A stretch of DNA of 46,067 bases from JBPOJN01 sp052033505 (GTDB taxonomy: Bacteria; UBA10199; JACPAL01; GCA-016699445), in contig JBPOJN010000037.1 in assembly GCA_052033505.1 (NCBI GenBank), forward strand, positions 1 through 46,067, given 5' to 3'. Below, one piece after another: positions 17,926-24,460 of the stretch; position 1 is the first letter of the stretch, and each line of letters starts with the position of its first letter. Position numbers and translations under genes: made by a program. The notes below the pieces were generated by a model. The model did no database searches. It worked only from the letters and a program-made list of their open reading frames with translations, and was not told the DNA's origin.

Positions 17926-18419
17926 GTTGCGGGTCTTCCTTTCACGAAATACTTAAGGTCGCGGGCGATATTGAAAAGCAGGTGGAACGGGATGAGCAAA
18001 AAAGCCACGGGGATTATGATGATCGTATACCACGACGGCATCAGGTGCAGGAACTGCTCCCCCGCCGAGCGCTCGTTCGCGATAAATTTCAGCGAAGCCA
18101 TGAAGAGGAAATAACAAACCCCGATCGCAAAGACGCGCACGAGCGCGGCCGAAATGTATTTCAGCCGCTCCGGCATGTACTTGGTCAGGACTTCCAAGGT
18201 TAGGTGTTGATCAAGTTTCGTCGCGACGCAAGCCCCGAGGAATCCGACCCAGATCACCAAGAGCCTGACGATCGAATCGGCCCAGGGAATGCCGGAATTA
18301 AAACCGTTTCTCATGACGACTTGCAGGAACGCCAAGGACAGCATGGCCATAAGAGAGAGACAGAGGAAGAAGGTCTCGACTTTCGCGACCCAATCGTTGA
18401 GCCTCGATAAAAATTTCAT
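17922..18419 (-). CDS. dctQ: TRAP transporter small permease DctQ
   Basis: The 165 residues form a four-helix membrane protein with the family segment NSGIPWADSIVRLLVIWVGF and the following GACVATKLDQHLTLEVL. DctQ joins DctM in the inner membrane. A 129-base gap holding a double-hairpin repeat separates it from dctP, while it overlaps dctM by 4 bases. Confidence 0.93.
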   Translation of the reverse strand: MKFLSRLNDWVAKVETFFLCLSLMAMLSLAFLQVVMRNGFNSGIPWADSIVRLLVIWVGFLGACVATKLDQHLTLEVLTKYMPERLKYISAALVRVFAIGVCYFLFMASLKFIANERSAGEQFLHLMPSWYTIIIIPVAFLLIPFHLLFNIARDLKYFVKGRPAT

Positions 18420-18432
18420 AATTCTTTAACCT

Positions 18433-18523
18433 CCTTCTCCCTTTGGGGAGAAGGTCGGGATGAGGGGGAGGCAACCGTGCGGCTCCTCCCCCCTCACCTT
18501 GCTCCTCTCCCCAAAAGGAGAGG
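18433..18523. repeat. Intergenic double-hairpin repeat, copy 2
   Basis: The left hairpin pairs 18433-18441 with 18446-18454; the right pairs 18504-18510 with 18517-18523. Between them G-rich 18457-18471 and C-rich 18483-18497 can pair imperfectly, so the whole element can fold as one long structure. It sits between dctP and dctQ, a usual place for an element that keeps binding-protein mRNA above permease mRNA. The sequence is more diverged from copies 1 and 3 than these are from each other. Confidence 0.75.
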
Positions 18524-18548
18524 AAATTTCAGTTGTTGTGATTTTTAA

Positions 18549-19556
18549 TTATGGCTGAACGGCGGACAGGAGTTCGGCGGAATACAATTTACCGACAAGC
18601 TGTTGTCCAACCTGTTTGGAAAGCGCCATCATCGCGGTCTTGTCGGCCTCGGAGACGGCGACTTTTTGGAGTCCCAGTTTTTGCAGGGAAGTCAACGCGG
18701 CTTCGTTGTCGCGGCGGGTCTGCTCGACGATCTGGCGACAGTATTTCTTGCCGACTTCCTTCAAGATCGCCTGATTTGCGGGAGAGAGCTTATTGAACTC
18801 GGCTTTGCTCACGACCAACGCGCCGATGGAGTTCACCAGCGGCAGGTCCGTGATGTATTTGACTTTGGAGGCCCACTGTAACGCGACCGCAGCCATCGGC
18901 GGCGCGTAAACACCGTCGATCATGCCCGTTTGGAGCGAGGTCAAGACGTCCGCGATCGAAAGCTGCACGGGCGTCACGTTCATCGCGGCATACATGGCTT
19001 CCGCGACGGGATCGCCTTCCCACATCCACATCTTCACGCCCTTCAGGTCTTCCAACTTCGCGATAGGCTTATTCGACATGATGTGTACGAAACCGGCTTC
19101 GGCCCAGCCCAAGAGTTCGACCGGGGGGTTTCCGCCGCCCAAAGCCGCTTCGAGCTTCGGCGTCACAGCGCTGGTCTTCGAGTCGATTTCGGCCGAATTC
19201 TTAAACAAGAAAGGAATTTCCAAGACGCGGACAGCCGGGGCGATCTTGCCCAAGCCGAAACCTGTCAAACCGCCGCAACCCAATTGGCCGCTGCGAATTT
19301 TTTGAACGACCGCGACTTCATCGCCCTGCACGCCGCCGGAATAGATTTTGAAAGCGACCTGACCGTTGGTCTTGGTCTTTAATTCTTCATTCATCGCCGC
19401 GAAGATCTTATCCCAAGCCGAGCCAGCCGGGGCGATCGTGGCACATTTGATTTCCGTACCTTCGGCATGAACCTGCGAAGGGGCCATAAAAGCGACGGCC
19501 AAGCCGACGATCGTCAGCAGTTCCGTCATTTTGCGTGTGAGCGATGTTTTTTTCAT
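18549..19556 (-). CDS. dctP: TRAP transporter substrate-binding protein DctP
   Basis: The 335-residue protein has a signal peptide ending near SQVHA (about residue 31), then the extracytoplasmic solute receptor fold. Family marks include IKCATIAPAGSAWDKIF, FKIYSGGVQGDE, and VKMWMWEGDP, the region that carries the conserved Arg in many DctP proteins. No clear substrate is implied; family members bind organic acids. GAGGAGA precedes ATG 19556. It is the first permease-linked gene of the TRAP cluster after tatT. Confidence 0.92.
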   Translation of the reverse strand: MKKTSLTRKMTELLTIVGLAVAFMAPSQVHAEGTEIKCATIAPAGSAWDKIFAAMNEELKTKTNGQVAFKIYSGGVQGDEVAVVQKIRSGQLGCGGLTGFGLGKIAPAVRVLEIPFLFKNSAEIDSKTSAVTPKLEAALGGGNPPVELLGWAEAGFVHIMSNKPIAKLEDLKGVKMWMWEGDPVAEAMYAAMNVTPVQLSIADVLTSLQTGMIDGVYAPPMAAVALQWASKVKYITDLPLVNSIGALVVSKAEFNKLSPANQAILKEVGKKYCRQIVEQTRRDNEAALTSLQKLGLQKVAVSEADKTAMMALSKQVGQQLVGKLYSAELLSAVQP

Positions 19557-19587
19557 GTTTGTCTCCTCGGATGGTGCGTTTCAAAAA

Positions 19588-20514
19588 TCAGTTGAAATAA
19601 TGGGACGCGTTGTCCTTCAAAAATTTGACTCGTTGTTTCGCCAATGCATTCGCCAGTCTCTGCGCCGGCAAGTCTTCGACCGACCCCGCCTCGACCTTCG
19701 CGATCATTTCATCGAAATACGCGCGATCCATGGTCTGCACGGCTAAATACTGCGCAGCTAAGGCATACGGCATCAGATTCTTGCCTTGGGTCACGTTGGC
19801 GGCGTCTTCGAAACTCTTCCGGGCCGCCGTGGGGTTTCCGCCCAACATCGCAGGCCGGCTCGCGTAATAAACACCGTAAAACATGTGCGGGGCTCCGTAA
19901 TAAAATCCGGGATGCACTTCCACTACGCGCGCGATCATCGCCTCGACCAACGGCAGGTCGGCGACGACCGAAATGTCGTCCTTCGAAAGGTTAATGTAGC
20001 TCCCCCAATTGAAGGCTGTCCAAAAGACCGCTTCGATGTCGCCGCGGCCGTAACCTTTCATGCGCTTACGCGTGGGATCCAAACCTTTGTCCAGGGCCTT
20101 CACAAGCTTCATGTCTTTCCGGCGCAGGAGATCCATGCCGTAAGACCTACCCTTTTTATAGAAGCCCTTCGCACGCTCGAAGTACATGTTGTACTTTTCT
20201 TGGTCTTTGAACTGGTACTGAAGCATACGATTTTCGAGGAAGCCGAACGCGTACGTCGCGTAGGATTTCGCGAGCAGGTTTAGGTAATTTTTATTCGAAG
20301 GATTTTGGTAACTGAAAACTTCAAGCGTCTTGATCATCGCAAGACCCGAAGTCTCGGCCGTGTCGACGTCCCCTTCTTGCTCGAAGACCGGAGAGCCCTG
20401 CTTGAAGATCGACGACGTCATGTCGGAGGCGATCTTCGAAGGACTACAAGACGATTGGACCACCGCAAAAATGAGAGTTATGACGCAGAAAGTCAAAAAG
20501 TGTCGTGATTTCAC
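19588..20514 (-). CDS. TatT-type TRAP-associated lipoprotein
   Basis: The 308 residues resemble the TatT (T component) family, TPR-like helical lipoproteins that associate with TRAP binding proteins. The N-terminus is a signal with Cys at the end of VVQSSC, a plausible lipobox. AFWTAFNWGSYINL and HPGFYYGAPHMFYGVYYASRP are the conserved blocks I recognise. In Treponema such a protein forms a trimer holding the binding protein. The start is GTG 20514. It lies 31 bases upstream of dctP on the same strand, supporting a joint role in handing ligand from the outer periplasm to DctP. Confidence 0.85.
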   Translation of the reverse strand: MKSRHFLTFCVITLIFAVVQSSCSPSKIASDMTSSIFKQGSPVFEQEGDVDTAETSGLAMIKTLEVFSYQNPSNKNYLNLLAKSYATYAFGFLENRMLQYQFKDQEKYNMYFERAKGFYKKGRSYGMDLLRRKDMKLVKALDKGLDPTRKRMKGYGRGDIEAVFWTAFNWGSYINLSKDDISVVADLPLVEAMIARVVEVHPGFYYGAPHMFYGVYYASRPAMLGGNPTAARKSFEDAANVTQGKNLMPYALAAQYLAVQTMDRAYFDEMIAKVEAGSVEDLPAQRLANALAKQRVKFLKDNASHYFN

Positions 20515-20572
20515 GCACTTTTGGTAACACGCCTCACAAACCTGTCAAGGTCGGGCGCATTAATTTTAGCTT

Positions 20573-20593
20573 TTTTAAGAGTAGTTCTTAAAA
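20573..20593. terminator. AT-rich hairpin between tatT and the island
   Basis: A perfect 8-bp stem, 20573-20580 with 20586-20593 and loop GTAGT, begins directly after the stop codon of the downstream TPR gene. It has no GC-rich base and no minus-strand U-tract, so it is only a weak terminator candidate or an mRNA end structure. Confidence 0.3.
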
Positions 20594-21253
20594 TTATTTC
20601 CGCGTTCCGCGCGGGACGGAACTCGAGGAAACGGCGGGGATCGTTTTTAGAGGCACACTAGGGCGCAGTGCCGACGCGGCTTTCGCCTGCGCCTCTTGAC
20701 GCTGGGCGTCCATGACTTTTTTCTTCATGTCCATATTGCGCTTCAGTGCGATCACGAGTGAACGGGCGCGATTGGCCCAAAGATTCCGCCCGTTCGGGTC
20801 GAGCAGGATCGCGCTGCGGAAATCCTCGGCCGCCTTGCGGTAATTTTTATGACGCAGATAGATCTCGCCGCGGTTCACGTGGCAGCAGAGGTCTTTGGGA
20901 TTGAGCCGTAACGCGCGCGTGTAAGCGACCACAGAATCCACGTACTTCCCAAGCTTCTGATAAACGCCGCCCAAGGCCGTATGGTAATAGGTGTTCACGC
21001 TGTCGAGCGTCGACAGCGTTTTAAAGATCTGTAGGGCTTCTTGATAGCGGCCGTACTTGTATTTGACGTAACCGATCTCAGCCAAGCGCCCGAACTTCTT
21101 CTTGGGCATCCCGACTAAATCCGCGACCGAGATTTTGTGGGCTAAGAACTTATAGAAAACTTCCGTCAAATGGCGGCGGCGTTCCGGATTGGGGTCCAGA
21201 ACCTTACCTTTTTCCTCGTCTCCAAAGGCGTGTCGCGTCTCGTCGCGGGGCAT
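20594..21253 (-). CDS. TPR protein resembling SycD/LcrH class II secretion chaperone, paralogue 1
   Basis: This 219-residue protein has three TPR units, about residues 56-157, preceded by a helical head and followed by a basic, Ala/Ser-rich tail (about 171-219). The block RLAEIGYVKYKYGRYQEA then LQIFKTLSTLD is the arrangement seen in SycD/LcrH/CesD chaperones, which hold translocators or other substrates before type III secretion. It aligns with the TPR protein at 22246-22842 through the whole TPR region, including NRGEVYL-like and WANRAR blocks, so the two are paralogues. The gene follows protein C with 24 bases between. Generic TPR scaffold proteins remain an alternative. ATG 21253 has only a weak ribosome-binding site. 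Confidence 0.7.
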   Translation of the reverse strand: MPRDETRHAFGDEEKGKVLDPNPERRRHLTEVFYKFLAHKISVADLVGMPKKKFGRLAEIGYVKYKYGRYQEALQIFKTLSTLDSVNTYYHTALGGVYQKLGKYVDSVVAYTRALRLNPKDLCCHVNRGEIYLRHKNYRKAAEDFRSAILLDPNGRNLWANRARSLVIALKRNMDMKKKVMDAQRQEAQAKAASALRPSVPLKTIPAVSSSSVPRGTRK

Positions 21254-21277
21254 GGGGTTATTTTAAAGGTATTCGGG

Positions 21278-22159
21278 TTACGATCTCAAGTTTTGCGTCA
21301 TGACGTCGACAGGCTTGCCAGCGGCCTCGATCAAAGACTTCGAGCCGACCATCTCGCGCTCGTAGTCTCCCATGGCTTTTTGGATGAGCTGAAAAATCTG
21401 ATTGGTGTCACCCATCAGACGGGCCGAGTCCATGTTGCCGCGCATCATGTCGGCCTGCGAAAGACCGCCTGCGCTCGAGCCTTTGAGATCCAACTCCGCT
21501 TGGAGCTTATCCATGTCATCCATCTTGGTCTTGTAGGCTGCGACAAGTTTTCCCATTTGAGCCTGCGCCCCTTGGATATGACGGTACGTCATGGCCAGGA
21601 TCACGCTCTCGGGATCGCCTTTGGCGGCTGCCAAGATCTGCTGGTATCTTTTCTTGGTCTCCTCAGTCTCTTTCACCATCTGCCCGGTAAAATACTGGTC
21701 AATAACGTCGTAGGAACCCGATCCGCTTTGAGGGAACAGATCGGGATTCGCCTGCACCGCACCATCGATGTAGCTTTGGATTTCATCGGAGAGATGGTCC
21801 AAGTCTGTGTCTCCGGACTGGGACTGAAGCAAGGTTCTTTTCACGTCGTCACGAAAATCCTGAAATGCCTGCTGCTCGCCCTGGCTCATCACCGCGGCGA
21901 CCGGAGCGCGGTCGTCGTGAAGATACTCCGGAACTGCGGCTTCAAGCGACTTAATCTCGGGGCGGGCCGTGATTTCATTGAGACGGACATATTGATTGGC
22001 CAAAAAAGGCGTGACGTTTTCGGGACGGAGGGCGACGGAATCGGGGATATTGAGACTTTCGATCGTTCCTGGCGTCGTGACGATCTCGCCTGGGGCGAGC
22101 GGAATCGGTCTTTCTCGCGGGACGTCTCTTAGGTCTGTGCTGGGACTTTCAATCGCCAT
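21278..22159 (-). CDS. Protein C, hypothetical chaperone-linked protein, possible secretion substrate
   Basis: I do not recognise this 293-residue protein. It has no signal peptide or membrane span. The first 80 residues are Pro-rich and likely disordered. About 165-293 is helical, with coiled-coil character around 196-225. Its segment ILAAAKGDPESVILAM (175-190) and the following helices run parallel to the module of proteins A and B, though similarity is weak. It lies between the two SycD-like TPR genes, the expected position of a chaperone client. Its ribosome-binding site (GGGGAG just upstream of ATG 22159) is the edge of double-hairpin copy 3. Confidence 0.65.
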   Translation of the reverse strand: MAIESPSTDLRDVPRERPIPLAPGEIVTTPGTIESLNIPDSVALRPENVTPFLANQYVRLNEITARPEIKSLEAAVPEYLHDDRAPVAAVMSQGEQQAFQDFRDDVKRTLLQSQSGDTDLDHLSDEIQSYIDGAVQANPDLFPQSGSGSYDVIDQYFTGQMVKETEETKKRYQQILAAAKGDPESVILAMTYRHIQGAQAQMGKLVAAYKTKMDDMDKLQAELDLKGSSAGGLSQADMMRGNMDSARLMGDTNQIFQLIQKAMGDYEREMVGSKSLIEAAGKPVDVMTQNLRS

Positions 22160-22174
22160 AATTAACTCCCCCTA

Positions 22175-22235
22175 CCCCCTCTTACTTTAAGAGGGGGGGC
22201 ACACCCGGGTTCCCTCCCCTTAAAGTAAGGGGAGG
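22175..22235. repeat. Intergenic double-hairpin repeat, copy 3
   Basis: Perfect 10-bp stems with 3-base loops: 22175-22184 pairs with 22188-22197, and 22213-22222 pairs with 22226-22235. Flanks are CCCCTA on the left and GTTGGGTGGGG on the right (22235-22245). It fills the gap between the chaperone gene and protein C almost exactly, and its edge supplies protein C's Shine-Dalgarno sequence on the minus strand. Confidence 0.87.
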
Positions 22236-22245
22236 TTGGGTGGGG

Positions 22246-22842
22246 TTACTTCCTCGATTTCATTAACTTCAACTGCTCCTGCAGCATCCGCGCGCGATTC
22301 GCCCACTTGTCCTCGGATTTGGGATCGAGGGACAAAGCCTGCGTGAAGTCTTCTTCGGCCAATTCGGGAATCCCCAACTTCAAATACACTTCGCCGCGAT
22401 TGGTGAACGAGACGATGTCTTTGGGGTTCAACTCCGTTGCGACGGAGTATTCAACGATCGCCTCGGCATGCTTTTCTTTACGCTGGAACGTCGCGCCGAG
22501 CATTTGATGGAAATAATAATTTTCGGGATCGATGACGGTCAAACCTTTGAAGATCTTCTCCGCGCTGTCGTAAGCGCCTATGTTAAATTGATCGAAACCC
22601 ATCTCCGCGATCTTCATCAAACGCTCGGGCGTATACTGCGAAAGATCGGCCCACGAGAGGTCGCCGGAGAGAAGCTTGTCGGATTCTTTTTTTGCTTCGG
22701 CGAGTTTTTCGGGAGGGACTTTTTTCAAGGCTTCCTGAAGCTGAGGAATCGCCTTGCTCAAGACCTCTTCGACCGTGTTCGGCGCGGCTTCGCCTTGCAC
22801 GTTTTTCGGAGGCGTCTTGTCGTCTGAGGGTGACACGTTCAT
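22246..22842 (-). CDS. TPR protein resembling SycD/LcrH class II secretion chaperone, paralogue 2
   Basis: This 198-residue protein has a disordered head (about 1-30), a helical lead-in rich in Lys/Glu, then three TPRs from about residue 75. The block MKIAEMGFDQFNIGAY with EKIFKGLTVIDPENYYFHQM closely follows the SycD/LcrH pattern (AYxLYQxGxYxxAxxIFxxLxxLDP). These chaperones bind translocators and substrates in the cytoplasm. I start it at ATG 22842; a TTG at 22887 would extend it directly from the stop of protein B. The head and acidic leader are longer than in typical SycD (about 165 residues). It lies between protein B and protein C, so both are candidate clients. Confidence 0.75.
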   Translation of the reverse strand: MNVSPSDDKTPPKNVQGEAAPNTVEEVLSKAIPQLQEALKKVPPEKLAEAKKESDKLLSGDLSWADLSQYTPERLMKIAEMGFDQFNIGAYDSAEKIFKGLTVIDPENYYFHQMLGATFQRKEKHAEAIVEYSVATELNPKDIVSFTNRGEVYLKLGIPELAEEDFTQALSLDPKSEDKWANRARMLQEQLKLMKSRK

Positions 22843-22887
22843 TATGGTTACCAGCTTCCTTGCGAAAGAACAAACGTTTAAGACCAA

Positions 22888-24459
22888 TTAACCGAAGCGA
22901 GAGAGACTCGAGGAGATCTGACCCATCTTAGAGATGAATCCATGCGTCGTGTTACCAATCTCTTCGCGCATGCGCAGGGTATCCTGCAGGAAATTCGCGA
23001 TCGCCTGGCGGTTCATGCTGTATTGGTTCATTTTAGAGTTCAGGCTTGCGAGTTTGGAGTTATAATCCGCTTCTTTTCCCGTGAGCTTCGCTATCTTTTT
23101 ATTCAGTTCGGACATCTGCTTTTCGTAGCCTTGCATGGACTTGATCGTCGCGGCACCCATGCCGGTCACGATCTGGCTCGCCCTCTTATCCATAAGGATC
23201 AAGGCCTGACTGACCGCTTCCATGTTCCCGCTCAAGGCGGCTCGAAGCAATTTTTTGATCGCATCTTCGGTCTTACGCTCGTCCGAACGCATTTGAGACC
23301 CCGTCGACTGGATCGCGAGCGTCGTGCCGCTGAAGTCAGAACCTGATTGAATCGCCAAGGTGCTGACGCCCTCGAGAACGGTTTCGGAATCTTCCTCCCG
23401 GGAAGCGACCCTAACTTCGGGCACTCTATTTTCCGTTTCGGCCCCTAATTTTTCCGGCTTTAGAGAAGCGGACGGCATTGAGTTCGTTTGTAGTTTTGCA
23501 GCTTGAGACGCGGATGCGGCGCTCGCGGAAGAAACCGTCTGACCTTCGGTAGCGGACTTCTCTTTTTTATCGCGCAATGTCGCGGGGCGCTCCGAAGAAC
23601 CCAGCTCGCTCTCAATCGCATGGCGCTGGATCGCATCTAAAAAGCCGTTCAAACGCAACGAAGCCTGCTTCAATTCGATTTTCTTAGCCAAGATCGAGCC
23701 TAATTCCGTCTTCAAGACTTTTTCCTGGGCTTCCAGCTGCTTCTTTTTTTCGGGAGAAGCGGACTGCTTCGCCTTGGAAATATCTTCGAGCTGCGCTTTG
23801 ATTTCTTTTTCCCGCTGGGAATATTTTTTATTTTGCTCCGTGAGATAGGCCTTAATTTCTCCGTGCGTTTTTTCGACGTCGCGCGTGGCCGTCTCGACTT
23901 TAATACCCGAAACTTTCAACTCTTCTTCCAAAGACGTCCACGCTTGTTCGAGTTCGGGGGACGGAGTCGCAACTTCCTGCGCGGCGGACACCTGTCCGGC
24001 GTCGGGAGCGTCGTTTACGCTGGTCAAAGCGGCTTGATAATCATTCAGGGCTTTCTGGACTTGTGCGCGCATGTTCTTCAAGAGGACCGGATCCTCGCCA
24101 TCTGCCTTGGCTTTTTGAATTTGGGCATCAAGATCTTGGAGGCGGGCTTCGGCAGATGTAATAAGGTCGCCGTCTTTTTTTTGGTTTCCGTTTTTCTTCA
24201 AGGCGACTTCGAGAGCAAACCGCGTTTCTTTGATGCGGGCTTCGCTCGTGCCGCAAGCTTTCGTCGGAGGCGAGGCCTCGCCGGAGGAAGCGACACCCGA
24301 AAAATCCGGGGAAGCGTCGAAACTGTCGACTCCGAAAGCCTGGACCCGCGCCCGCGCCGCACGGCGATCCTGATCTTCTTTGCTCCTCACTTCTTCGGAG
24401 GAAATAAGAGGAATGACCACCGGAGTCTGGTGAATTTGTGAATTATTGCCGCGCGCCAT
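22888..24459 (-). CDS. Protein B, large helical protein with the shared A/B C-terminal module
   Basis: No known family is recognised. The 523-residue protein has no signal peptide or membrane span. Its N-terminus (about 1-75) looks disordered. Residues about 75-150 and 165-290 are charged, strongly helical and probably coiled coil. A Ser/Ala-rich linker follows. Two short LAIQS motifs lie at 368-373 and 381-386, the second opening a 143-residue module (381-523) that aligns almost without gaps with residues 319-463 of protein A, including SGN, SLN and the ends SSLSRFG versus STQSRFA. ATG 24459 starts one base after the protein A stop. The chaperone gene follows closely. I infer a secreted substrate or translocator-like protein. 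Confidence 0.75.
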   Translation of the reverse strand: MARGNNSQIHQTPVVIPLISSEEVRSKEDQDRRAARARVQAFGVDSFDASPDFSGVASSGEASPPTKACGTSEARIKETRFALEVALKKNGNQKKDGDLITSAEARLQDLDAQIQKAKADGEDPVLLKNMRAQVQKALNDYQAALTSVNDAPDAGQVSAAQEVATPSPELEQAWTSLEEELKVSGIKVETATRDVEKTHGEIKAYLTEQNKKYSQREKEIKAQLEDISKAKQSASPEKKKQLEAQEKVLKTELGSILAKKIELKQASLRLNGFLDAIQRHAIESELGSSERPATLRDKKEKSATEGQTVSSASAASASQAAKLQTNSMPSASLKPEKLGAETENRVPEVRVASREEDSETVLEGVSTLAIQSGSDFSGTTLAIQSTGSQMRSDERKTEDAIKKLLRAALSGNMEAVSQALILMDKRASQIVTGMGAATIKSMQGYEKQMSELNKKIAKLTGKEADYNSKLASLNSKMNQYSMNRQAIANFLQDTLRMREEIGNTTHGFISKMGQISSSLSRFG

Positions 24460-24460
24460 A

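Noticed and set aside
21170..22132. A 320-residue plus-strand frame opposite protein C
   Set aside because: Runs through the end of one minus-strand gene and all of another, with no start site or family features; the minus-strand frames fit gene spacing and chaperone context.
6937..22235. CRISPR array or insertion sequence ends for the hairpin repeats
   Set aside because: The three copies are kilobases apart, each a paired hairpin with varying stem sequence, with no spacers, transposase or target-site duplications visible.
22843..22887. TTG 22887 as the start of the second chaperone
   Set aside because: It would add 15 residues unlike the family; ATG 22842 is a better start, though not proven.
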